From Stigmatella aurantiaca (GTDB lineage: Bacteria; Myxococcota; Myxococcia; Myxococcales; Myxococcaceae), in contig NZ_FOAP01000004.1 in the NCBI RefSeq assembly GCF_900109545.1, forward strand, positions 62,001 through 126,000: DNA of 64,000 nt. Direction: 5' to 3'. The notes under the pieces were generated by a model. That model worked only from the letters and a program-made list of their open reading frames with translations. It ran no database searches and had not been told where the DNA came from. The translations under genes and the position numbers were made by a program. This document shows positions 25,477 to 34,000 of this stretch, one piece after another (positions within the stretch are counted from its first letter, which is position 1; every line of letters begins with the position of its first letter).

Positions 25477-26016
25477 ATGCGCTCTTTCCTGCTTCCCTGC
25501 ATCGTGCTCGCGCTCGGCGCGAGTGCGTGTGCCACGAAGTCCGTGGCCACGGTCTCCTCCAACGAGGGTCTCTCGGGCCGGGGGCCGCCCTCCCCCCCGC
25601 CGCCTGCGCCGGTGCCCCCCCAACCGTCCGTTTCCGGCGAGGACGCCGGGCTGTCGTCGCTGACGTTCGGCCCCATCTACTACGAGCTGGACTCCACCAC
25701 GTTGCGGCCCGAGTCGCGGGACACGCTGGACCGGCTCGCCGAGGCCTTGCGGCGGCGGCCTGGGGCCCAGGTGACGATCTCCGGGCACACCTGTGAGCTG
25801 GGCACCACGGAGTACAACCTGGCCCTGGGGCAGCGCCGGGCGGCGATGGCGAAGGACTACCTGGTGAAGCTCGGCGTGGGGCGCAACGCCATCACGGTGG
25901 TCTCCTACGGCGAGGAGAGCCCGGCGGCGCAGGGGAGCGGTGAAGACGTCTGGTCCCGGAATCGCCGCAGCGAGTTCAACCTCTCGGTGGCCCAGGCGAG
26001 GCTGGATGCGCGCTGA
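25477..26016 (+). CDS. OmpA/Pal-like peptidoglycan-associated lipoprotein
   Basis: A 179-residue protein with a lipoprotein signal (MRSFLLPCIVLALGASAC; lipobox cysteine at residue 18), a Pro-rich linker and a C-terminal OmpA domain. That domain has IYYELDSTTLRPESRDTLD, ISGHTCELGTTEYNLALGQRRA and a final NRRSEFNL, with the Asp/Arg positions that bind diaminopimelate in peptidoglycan. It should sit in the outer membrane and tether it to the wall. It starts 86 bp after the regulator gene behind its own candidate sigma54 promoter and overlaps the next gene, so it looks like a target of the two-component system. Confidence 0.88.
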   Translation: MRSFLLPCIVLALGASACATKSVATVSSNEGLSGRGPPSPPPPAPVPPQPSVSGEDAGLSSLTFGPIYYELDSTTLRPESRDTLDRLAEALRRRPGAQVTISGHTCELGTTEYNLALGQRRAAMAKDYLVKLGVGRNAITVVSYGEESPAAQGSGEDVWSRNRRSEFNLSVAQARLDAR

Positions 26017-26404
26017 CGCCTGCGAGGTGGCCCGGAAGGAGGACGCCCCACGTCCCGCCCAGGTCCTGCTGCTGGGGGCCGACGGCTCACTCGTCTCGCT
26101 CCTGTCGGATGTGCTCGGGGAAGCGGGCATCACCGTGCGCACGGAGGACGCGCGCGGGGAGCGGCCCAAGGCGGTGCTGGTGATGGTGCAGCGGGGCGGC
26201 AACATCCTGAGCGCCCTGCAATGCGCCCAGGACACCTTCAGCCCTGCGCCCATCTTCATCCTGCTGCCGTTCGCCGATGAGCGGCTGGCGCAGCTCGCGC
26301 TGCGGCTGGGGGCCCACGGCTGTTTCGCCCTGGGGCAGCCCATGGAGGAACTGCGGCGCATGGTGCTCGTGGGGCTCTCGGGCGGGGCGGGGGAAAGGCC
26401 ATGA
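26006..26404 (+). CDS. Receiver-like domain protein lacking the phospho-acceptor
   Basis: A 132-residue protein whose pattern (QVLLLGADGSLVSLLSDVLGEAGI at the start, then AVLVMVQRGG, FILLPFADE and GAHGCFALGQPMEELRRMV) follows a CheY-like receiver fold. The acidic cluster is reduced to one Asp, and the strand that should end in the phospho-acceptor Asp reads VLVMVQ. It is probably a non-phosphorylated receiver used for protein contacts (inference). It overlaps the OmpA-like gene by 11 bp and the next gene by 4 bp, so the three form an operon. Confidence 0.65.
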   Translation: MRADACEVARKEDAPRPAQVLLLGADGSLVSLLSDVLGEAGITVRTEDARGERPKAVLVMVQRGGNILSALQCAQDTFSPAPIFILLPFADERLAQLALRLGAHGCFALGQPMEELRRMVLVGLSGGAGERP

Positions 26405-26859
26405 GCGGCGCCAGCCCAAGCCCAGCGGCCACCCAGGCCGAGAACACGCTGTTCCAGGAGGATGGGGTACTGGTGACCACCGAGCGGCTGGTCGCGGGGG
26501 GCCGGGCCTGGCCTCTGAGGGAGGTGCTGCGCGTGGAGGCCATCCACCAGTCGCCCCGGGTGGTGCCGCTCCTGATCCTCCTGGGCGCGAGCACGGTGCT
26601 GGGGCTTCCCTCCATCATGACCGCCATGGTGGCCCGCGATGCGCTCGGCCCGGGCATCTACGAGGCGGCCCTGGGGTGCATGGCGGTGGTGGCCTTCGGC
26701 TCCATCGCGGGCCTGCTCCTGGCGCAGGACCAGTACTGGCTGGTCCTGCGGACGCGGGGCAGCGCGCGGCGGGTCCTCCTCAGCCGGGACCCCGAGCACA
26801 TCTCACGGCTCGCGCAAGGCGTGACCGAGGCGCTCCGGGTGGCACGTCCACGGTCCTGA
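26401..26859 (+). CDS. DUF6232-like membrane protein
   Basis: A 152-residue protein. A short N-terminal region (FQEDGVLVTTERLVAGGRAW, then PLREVLRVE) resembles DUF6232 proteins, and two membrane helices follow (VVPLLILLGASTVLGLPSIM and a second spanning AVVAFGSIAGLLLA), then a cytoplasmic tail. The function of that family is unknown. The start overlaps the preceding stop by ATGA. It is convergent with the histidine phosphatase gene, 9 bp away. Confidence 0.65.
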   Translation: MSGASPSPAATQAENTLFQEDGVLVTTERLVAGGRAWPLREVLRVEAIHQSPRVVPLLILLGASTVLGLPSIMTAMVARDALGPGIYEAALGCMAVVAFGSIAGLLLAQDQYWLVLRTRGSARRVLLSRDPEHISRLAQGVTEALRVARPRS

Positions 26860-26868
26860 GCGAGGCCT

Positions 26869-27564
26869 TCAGCGGTACGTCAGCAGGCCTGGCTCACCGG
26901 CCAGCTCCAGGTGGGTCACGTTGTTGAAGCCAGCCAGCGCCAGGCCATCCCGGCGCACCCTCAGCTCGGTGACCGAGGCGTTGTAGATGCTCCAGTTGAG
27001 CGCCAGGGTCTTCTCCAGGGACAGGCCCAGCGCCACCTGCACGGCGAGGGAGATGGGGCCTCCGGAGCTGACGGCGACGATGCGCTCGTGGCCAGAGCGG
27101 GCCAGCCGCTCCAGGCCGGCCTGGACGCGGGCCTGGAAGGCGTGCCACGTCTCGAACGCGGGCCGCTCATGCGGGGTGCCGTCCACCCAGTGCTGCATCA
27201 CCTGCGTGAAGAGGCCCTGGAACTGGCGGTTGTCTCCGAGCAGGGGGGCGAGCGTCTCCTGGGTGAGCCCCCGGTCCGCCATCACCCGGGGCAGGTAGGC
27301 GCCGAGGATGGCCTCGTGGTCATACTCGTTGAAGCCCTCGTGGGCCTCGGCGGGGGAGCCGCCCTCCAGTCCCTGGAGCATCGCGGCGAGCGTGGAGCGC
27401 TGCCGGTCCAGGGAACCGCTGAGCCAGGTATCGGCGCGAAAGCCCATGCGCCGCAGGTGCTGGCCGAGCAGGAGGGCCTGGCGCTCGCCCAGGGGGGAAA
27501 GCCGGTCATAGTGGCCGGTTCCGAAGGAAGCCTGGCCGTGGCGGACGAGGTAGATGCGCGTCAT
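26869..27564 (-). CDS. Histidine phosphatase (phosphoglycerate mutase-like) family protein
   Basis: A 231-residue protein with the catalytic LVRHGQASFGTGHYDRLSPL at the very start (RHG at about 7-9) and a second conserved stretch, IVAVSSGGPISLA. The usual second catalytic His in this stretch (SHGG) reads SSGG, so activity may differ. The family includes sugar- and nucleotide-phosphate phosphatases and phosphoprotein phosphatases. ATG 27564 was chosen because the catalytic strand begins just after it; a further upstream frame would add an unlikely 26 residues. Confidence 0.82.
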   Translation of the reverse strand: MTRIYLVRHGQASFGTGHYDRLSPLGERQALLLGQHLRRMGFRADTWLSGSLDRQRSTLAAMLQGLEGGSPAEAHEGFNEYDHEAILGAYLPRVMADRGLTQETLAPLLGDNRQFQGLFTQVMQHWVDGTPHERPAFETWHAFQARVQAGLERLARSGHERIVAVSSGGPISLAVQVALGLSLEKTLALNWSIYNASVTELRVRRDGLALAGFNNVTHLELAGEPGLLTYR

Positions 27565-27681
27565 GGGGGCAATTCTCGACAATACCGCCTGCTCCGAAAG
27601 GAAGGGGAGCCGGCAGAGCGAAGCAGGCAGGTGTGACTTCAATCCCCAGGAGGCAGCGACGGTGCTACAAGCCCCTTCACC

Positions 27682-29418
27682 GTGAAAGAGACCTCCGCCA
27701 ATAACACGTTTGAGTCGCTGGGCCTGGTGCCCCCCCTCGTCGAGGCGCTAAGCGCCCTGGGGTACGAAGAGCCCACGCCCATCCAGCGCGCCGCGCTCCC
27801 CCCGCTGCTCGAGGGCAAGGATCTGCTGGGAATCGCCGCGACGGGCACGGGAAAGACGGCGGCCTTCTCGCTCCCGCTCCTCCAGCAGATCACCCCGGGG
27901 GCGCACGCCCCGTTCACCACCTCGGCGCTGGTGCTGGTGCCCACGCGGGAGCTGGCCATGCAGGTGGCCGAGGCCATTCACCGCTACGGCCAGAAGCTCG
28001 GCATCAGCGTGGTGCCGCTGTACGGCGGCCAGGTGATCAGCCAGCAGCTCCGGGCGCTCAAGCGCGGGGTGGACGTGGTGGTGGCGACCCCGGGCCGGGC
28101 GTTGGACCACCTCCAGCGCAAGACGCTCAAGCTGGAGCAGGTGCGCGTCGTGGTGCTCGACGAGGCGGACGAGATGCTCGACATGGGCTTCGCCGAGGAC
28201 CTCGAGGCCATCCTGTCCGCCACGCCGGAGAAGCGGCAGACGGCGCTCTTCTCCGCGACGCTGCCCCCGCGCATCGCGAGCATCGCCGAGCGCCACCTGC
28301 GCGAGCCGGTGCGCGTGCGCATCGCCCGCGAGAAGGTGGAGTCGGGCGAGCTGCCGCGCGTGAGGCAGACGGCCTACATCGTCCAGAGGCCCTTCAAGGT
28401 GCCCACCCTGAGCCGGGTGCTCGACGTGGAGGCGCCCACGGCGGCCATCGTCTTCTGCCGCACCCGGACCGAGGTGGACGAGCTGACCCTCTCGCTCAAC
28501 GGCCACGGCTGGAGGGCCCTCGCACTCCACGGCGGCATGAGCCAGGAGCAGCGCGACCGGGTCATCAAGCAGCTGAAGTCCCACTCGGCGGACCTGCTGG
28601 TGGCCACGGACGTGGCGGCGCGGGGCCTGGACATCTCCCGGCTGTCCCACGTGGTGAACTTCGACGTGCCCAATGCGCCCGAGGCGTACGTGCACCGCAT
28701 CGGCCGCACGGGCCGGGCCGGCCGGGAGGGCGTGGCCATCACGCTCGTGGAGCCCCGGGAGCACCGGCTCCTGCGCAACATCGAGAAGCTCACGGGCCAG
28801 CGCATCGAGGTGGCCACGGTGCCCACCGTGGCGGACCTGCGCGCCAAGCGGCTGGAGCTCACCCGGGCCTCGCTCCGGGAGGCGCTGGAGGCGGGCGGGC
28901 TCGACTCCTTCCGGGGACTGGTGGAGGGGCTGGCCGCCGAGTTCGACGTGATGGAGGTGGCCGCCGCAGCGGTGAAGTTGCTGCAGGAGGCCCGGGACGC
29001 AGGCCACTCCCAGGCCGAGGAGGAGATCCCCTTGGTGGCGCCGCCCACGGAGAAGCGGAGCCGGACCGACAAGCCCCCGAAGGGCGCGCCCCCCGAGCGG
29101 AAGGGCAAGGGAGAGGCACCCGCGGACCGGCCCCGTTCGGCAGAGAAGGGCCCGCCCCGGCGTGGAACCTCGCCCGACTGGGACATCACGCGGCTGTACA
29201 TCGGCGCGGGCCGGCGCCTGGGCATCCGCCCGGCGGATCTCGTGGGGGCCATCGCCGGGGAGGCGGGGCTGGAGTCCTCGCAGATCGGCGCCATCCAGAT
29301 CGCCGACACCTTCTCGCTCGTGGAAGTCCCGGAGGCGCACGCGAACGAGATCGTCAGCGCCCTGCGCCAGACCACGTTGAGGGGCCGGAAGATCACCGTC
29401 CGCAGGGACCGCGGGTAA
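27682..29418 (+). CDS. DEAD-box RNA helicase with DbpA-type RNA-binding domain
   Basis: A 578-residue helicase. It has a Q motif (GYEEPTPIQ), Walker A ATGTGKT, PTRELA, VLDEADEML, SAT (LFSATLPP), TDVAARGLDI and HRIGRTGR, all intact. After a charged Lys/Pro/Arg linker of about 80 residues comes a C-terminal RRM-like DbpA RNA-binding domain (ITRLYIGAGRRLGIRPADLV). DbpA/CsdA relatives act in ribosome assembly and RNA remodelling. The start is GTG 27682. The gene has no clear operon partner. Confidence 0.92.
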   Translation: MKETSANNTFESLGLVPPLVEALSALGYEEPTPIQRAALPPLLEGKDLLGIAATGTGKTAAFSLPLLQQITPGAHAPFTTSALVLVPTRELAMQVAEAIHRYGQKLGISVVPLYGGQVISQQLRALKRGVDVVVATPGRALDHLQRKTLKLEQVRVVVLDEADEMLDMGFAEDLEAILSATPEKRQTALFSATLPPRIASIAERHLREPVRVRIAREKVESGELPRVRQTAYIVQRPFKVPTLSRVLDVEAPTAAIVFCRTRTEVDELTLSLNGHGWRALALHGGMSQEQRDRVIKQLKSHSADLLVATDVAARGLDISRLSHVVNFDVPNAPEAYVHRIGRTGRAGREGVAITLVEPREHRLLRNIEKLTGQRIEVATVPTVADLRAKRLELTRASLREALEAGGLDSFRGLVEGLAAEFDVMEVAAAAVKLLQEARDAGHSQAEEEIPLVAPPTEKRSRTDKPPKGAPPERKGKGEAPADRPRSAEKGPPRRGTSPDWDITRLYIGAGRRLGIRPADLVGAIAGEAGLESSQIGAIQIADTFSLVEVPEAHANEIVSALRQTTLRGRKITVRRDRG

Positions 29419-29472
29419 CGGGGCTCCAGAGCGCTCTTCTTGCGTTTCACGGTTAAACCCGAAGAAGATAGA

Positions 29473-29502
29473 AGGGGTAGACCTCTCAGGAGGGGTACCC
29501 CT
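29473..29502. promoter_or_regulatory. Candidate operator overlapping the XRE gene's ribosome-binding site
   Basis: AGGGGTACCCCT (29491-29502) is a perfect 12-bp palindrome directly before the ATG at 29508, and AGGGGTAGACCTCT (29473-29486) is a related imperfect copy 18 bp upstream. The ribosome-binding AGGAGGGG overlaps the palindrome, so binding would block translation start and transcription alike. XRE regulators often repress themselves at such sites. Confidence 0.45.
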
Positions 29503-29507
29503 TACCG

Positions 29508-29867
29508 ATGAACGAAGAGCTGGCGAGCCGAATTGGAAGTGCCGCCCGTGATGCCCGGACGCACCTGGGGCTCACCCAGGCGGAGGTGGCCGAAAAGCTG
29601 GGCATCGCGCACATGGTCTACAGCCGCCTGGAGCGGGGGAAGATGCTGCCCAGCGTCCAGACGCTCTTGAGAATGTGCGCCGTGTTGCACATCTCCTCGG
29701 ACGAGCTGCTGGGGATCGCGGAAGCAGAGCGGGGGAACCGTCAGGCGCGGGGGCCTCGCTCAGAGACGGAGCTGCCCCGGGTGCGCCAGCTTCTGGGGCT
29801 CGCACGCAAGATGGACGAGGACAAGCTCGACGCCCTGGTGACCGTGGCCCAGGTGCTGCTGCGGTAA
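29508..29867 (+). CDS. XRE-family helix-turn-helix transcriptional regulator
   Basis: A 119-residue protein with an N-terminal Cro/CI-type helix-turn-helix (ARTHLGLTQAEVAEKLGIAH, then YSRLERG) over about residues 10-65 and a short helical tail (TELPRVRQLLGLARKMDED) likely to mediate dimerisation. There is no ligand domain. It is convergent with the kinase-like gene, with only 3 bp between stops. Palindromes before its own start and a related sequence before the kinase gene suggest it controls both (inference). Confidence 0.85.
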   Translation: MNEELASRIGSAARDARTHLGLTQAEVAEKLGIAHMVYSRLERGKMLPSVQTLLRMCAVLHISSDELLGIAEAERGNRQARGPRSETELPRVRQLLGLARKMDEDKLDALVTVAQVLLR

Positions 29868-29870
29868 TCC

Positions 29871-30923
29871 TCAAGCGTCCTGCGGAGGGGCAGCCTCTGC
29901 CAGCATGAGGGCCAGCTCCTCGCGGGCCTCGAACCGGCCGAAGGGCTGTGCGTTCGCCCTGAGCACGGCCTTCAAATCACCGTGCATCTCGGAGGCGGAG
30001 GCGTAGCGGCCGGAGGGTTGAACCTGAAGCGCCCGGTGGAGAATGGCCCGGAGCGCCTCGGGCAGGTGCCCGGCGGCGCGCTCCAGGTCGTCAGTGCCCT
30101 CGCGATTGATGAACGTCATCATCTGCAGCAGGGGAGTCGAAAGGGTGTCCTCGGCTCGGCTGTTCTGGGCGGGAGCCTGGGCGTCCTCCAGCTCGAAGAG
30201 GCGCCGGTTCGTCAGCAACTGCAGCAGCACCAGGCCCAGGGAGAAAAGGTCCGAACGGCCATCCATGGGTCGGCGGTGCAGATACTCGGGCGAGGCATAC
30301 GCCACATCGTCCTTGAGCAGGAGGCCAGGGGTCTCCTCGCGGCCCACCAGGTGGGAGTAGGCGGCCCCGAAGTTCATCACCTTCACGTCCCCGTTCCGGT
30401 CCATGCGGATGTTCCGGGGGCTCACGTCGCGGTGGACGATGCCCAGCGGCTGATGGTCCTCGCCCCGGCGGGTATGGGCGTGGTGGAGGGCGTCGGCGGC
30501 CTCCGCGGCGACATACAGGGCGAAGGGGAGGGAGACGGGCTGCTCGCGCACGGTGGCCAGGTGGATGACCGTGTCCAGGGAGGGGCCCTCGACATACTCC
30601 TCGATGACGTGGGGCATCCCATCCCGGAGCATCAGGTGGTGGACCGGAGCGATGGCCGGATGGCTCAGCCGGAAGGCGAGCTCCACCTCCTGGATGAGCC
30701 GCAGGCGGCGCTCGAAGGAAGCCGGAGCCTTCATTCGCTTGATGGTGACGGGGTCCGAGGGGCCATGGCGGAGGCGGCGCTCCGCCAGGAAGATCACCTC
30801 CCCATTCTCCCGCTGCGCCAGGGGACGAACGGTCTCGTAGGTGATGTCGCCGAGGACGAACTGGATCCGCTCGTTGGGCGGCGTCTTGGCATCGGTCATG
30901 GAGGCATCCGGGAAGGAGGGCAT
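29871..30923 (-). CDS. Ser/Thr protein kinase homologue with altered DFG motif
   Basis: A 350-residue cytoplasmic protein with a eukaryotic-type kinase fold: VTIKRMK (Lys62), a C-helix Glu, the catalytic loop HRDVSPRNI (Asp166, Asn171), an APE-like ASPEY and the late GRSDLFSLGLVL. Two key sites deviate. The glycine-rich loop is absent (LAQRENGEVIF), and the Mg-binding DFG reads NFG (Asn184). It may therefore be a pseudokinase or weakly active. No membrane helix or sensor domain is present. ATG 30899 is an alternative start. It lies 99 bp downstream of the large synthase operon on the same strand but has its own promoter-like sequence. Confidence 0.82.
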   Translation of the reverse strand: MPSFPDASMTDAKTPPNERIQFVLGDITYETVRPLAQRENGEVIFLAERRLRHGPSDPVTIKRMKAPASFERRLRLIQEVELAFRLSHPAIAPVHHLMLRDGMPHVIEEYVEGPSLDTVIHLATVREQPVSLPFALYVAAEAADALHHAHTRRGEDHQPLGIVHRDVSPRNIRMDRNGDVKVMNFGAAYSHLVGREETPGLLLKDDVAYASPEYLHRRPMDGRSDLFSLGLVLLQLLTNRRLFELEDAQAPAQNSRAEDTLSTPLLQMMTFINREGTDDLERAAGHLPEALRAILHRALQVQPSGRYASASEMHGDLKAVLRANAQPFGRFEAREELALMLAEAAPPQDA

Positions 30924-30949
30924 GTCCCGCGGTTCGTGCGGTCCAAGGG

Positions 30950-31010
30950 CTACTATCTATAAACCCTCCAGGTCTATCAAGAGCCTACCCGTGGGGTTAC
31001 CCTCCACCCG
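30950..31010 (-). promoter_or_regulatory. Kinase-gene upstream region with XRE-operator-like words
   Basis: Read on the minus strand, GGAGGGTAACCCC (31005-30993) closely resembles GGAGGGGTACCCC before the XRE gene. TAGACCT followed by GGAGGG occurs here and, with a 4-base gap, there. TTGATA and GATAGT 17 bp apart could be the kinase promoter. The similarity is suggestive, not proven. Confidence 0.35.
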
Positions 31011-31022
31011 AATGTGAAGAAA

Positions 31023-34000
31023 TTACTGGGGCGTCCGGAAATGATCCTCGATCCGGCCTGCGAAGCGGTCCGCCGCCTCAGGGGGAAGCTGGGAGCACGT
31101 CTGCAGGTGGAGGCTGCCATCGAGCACGTAGCTGTAGACCGCGAGGGCTGGGATGTCCTGGAGCACCTTCACACCCCGCAGCTTGAAGCTCCCGAAGCCG
31201 GACTCGATGACGCCCAGGTTGACCAAGAAGAGGCGGCCCGGCGCGGTGAACATCTCCCACAACCCGGGCGCCCAGAGCAGCTTCGCGATCACGCCAAAGC
31301 CATCCGCCATCTTGTTGTAGTACTCGGGCTCGATGCCCGCGTAGGCCCGCTTGTCGATATAGGCCTGGTGTTCCTGATGGAAGTGGCGGGCCAGCTCCCA
31401 GAAGCCAGTCTCCGGGCGCAGGTCCAGCAGGAACTTCGGGTAGGTGGCGTAGTAACCCAGCGTGTCCGTCGGGAGGTTCAGCAGCGGCCGGGCGTCGAAC
31501 GAGCCCACGAGCATCAAGCGGTGGGGCTTGGGGGCCGGGCAGAAGAGCTCCCGCGCGGTGAGACACAGTGCCGCCGACACGGCCCCCGTCACCGAGCTTT
31601 GCCCGCGGGCCATGGTGCCAAGGAGGTGCCGCGTCGCGTCCCGGCCCAGCGTCACCATGCGGGAGGTGCCAGCCACCGAGATCTCCGTACCCCGCTTCTT
31701 CTGGGCCCCGAACGGCGCCTTGAACTTGTTCACCCGGAAGACCTCCAGGCTCGAGAAGACCTCCTGGCCCGTCTTGGCGACGATGGCATCGGCATGCGGC
31801 GCCGGCGGAGCGAGGCCCATCCCCGGCAGCCGGGAGAACAGCTCCTCTCGTGCCACCGGGAGCGCCTGGGGCTTCACCTCCACGGGGGCCCCGGTGCTCA
31901 ACTGGTCATGGAACTCGAACAGATCCCGCACCAGCCGCAGGAAGGCGTGAACCTCCATGTAGCAGTGCCAGATGATGGGAATGACCTGGTAGGCCTCGGG
32001 CTCGCCCTTCTCGCGGATGAACAGGATCTTCTTTTGCCCTGGGTCGCGCAGGTGGCGGGCGACGAGGCTTTCGAGGGTCTCTGTCCCAAGCTCGGAGAGG
32101 AACACGAGCTCCAGCTGGCGCCCTGGCTGGTACTCCAGGAAGAACTCGCCTCGCTTCTTCTCGACGATGGAGGCTCCCAGATAGGGGTAGCGCCTCTCCA
32201 GCAGCGCCGCCGCTTGCCGCATCCGCGCCTGATCAATCGAGCCCTCGATGTGCAGCACGGGGTTGATGTGCAAGTGGCCCAGGCGGTTGGCCTGGTAAAC
32301 CAGGGACTCGAAGGCCCCGAGACGCCGCTGCACGGTCGCGTTCCAGGAAGTCAAAAGCGCATCGTTCAGGAGCGGAGGGGCCTCCTGACGGGCCGGCTCG
32401 GCCCCCTGTGGCTCGGCTGGAGCCTGCGAAATCGCGTGGGCGATCTTCTCGATGGTGTTGTGCTGGACCAGGAAGTTCGGGTCCAGCTTGAGCTGAAACT
32501 CCTTCTCGAGCTCCCGCAGGAGCGTGAGGGACAGGATGGAGTCCAGGCCCAGGTTCCACAGGGTCACCGTGGTGGGCAACGGCCCCTCCTGCGACACGCT
32601 GATCTCCCCGATGATCTTCAAGACACGCTCGATGACCTCGGTGCGGGGACGGGGGCCCGGGGCAGGGGGGCGCGCTCCCGGCAACGCTCCTGGCCGGGGG
32701 GCATGAGAGGCCTCCCGGCGCTTGAGGCGGAGCTTGTCCACCTTGAAGGTCCCGGTCATCGGCATCTCGTCGATGAACTCCACCTCCACGGGGACCTTGT
32801 AGCCCGCGAGCTGCCCCCGGCAGAACGTGGTCACCTCTCGCGCTGACAGCGAGTGCCCGGCCCGGAGGCGGATGACCGCCTTGACCACTTCTCCCGCCGT
32901 GGGGCTCGCAAGGCCGTAGACCGCCGCCTGCTGCACCGCCGGGTGGAGGCCGAGGACGCGCTCGACCTCGCTCGGGTACACGTTCTCTCCGTAGGAGATG
33001 ATCATGTCCTTCTTCCGGCCGGCGATCGTCAGGTACCCGTCGGGCCGGATCGTCGCGAGATCTCCCGTCTTGAACCAGCCGTCCTGGAAGGACTCCCGGG
33101 TCGCGGCGCTGTCATTGAAGTAGCCGCTGAAGACCGTCAGTCCGCGGATCCACACCTCTCCCATCGACTGGTTGTCGCGAGGGACGTCCGCTCCCCGGTC
33201 GTCGACGATCCGCACCTCCATGAGCTTGAACGGCCGGCCCGAGGTGGCAATCAGCTCGAACTTCTCGGCATGGCTGCGCTGGCGGTGCTCCTCCGGAAGG
33301 AGGGACATCGAGATCTTTCCGCAGCACTCCGTCATGCCGTAGGACATGAAGATCTCGCAGCCGAAGATCTGGAGGAGCTTGTCCACCGAGCCTGCGTCGA
33401 GCGCCGAGCCCCCGCAGGAGAGGATCCGCAACCGGCTGAAGTCGTGTGTCCCCACGCCGGGACTGTGGATGAGGAAGTGCGCGGCGGCGGCGGCGAGGTT
33501 CGTGCACGTGATGCGCTCGCTCGCGAGCAACTGCAAGAAGTGGGTTGGATCTGGGTCCGAGACGATGACGTGCTGGCCGCCCAGCCACGTCAGCGCGTAG
33601 ATCGCGAAGGCATCCACCACGTGGTACATGGGCGAGAAGTGCCCCCAGACATCCTCGCCGGTGATGCGCATTTCCTCCGCGGTCGCGAGCGCGTGATGGA
33701 ACACCTGGCGATGGGTGAGGAGCACTCCCTTGGGAAAGCCCGTCGTGCCGCTCGTGTAATAGAGGTGGAACGCGTCGAACTCGGAGCCTCGCTCCGGGAC
33801 GAAGGGAGCGTTTGAACCGGTGAGGGCCTCCTCGTAGCCGTGCGCCATGCCGGGCGTCAGGGCCTGTCCGGGAGGCGCCTGGCGCTCCTGCCCGCTGTGG
33901 GTCCACAGCACGCCGTTGAGCTGCAGGCCACCGAGGCTGACGGCCTCGGAGAGGGTCTGCGCGAAGTCCGGCGATGCGACGATCCAGCTCACGCCCGACT

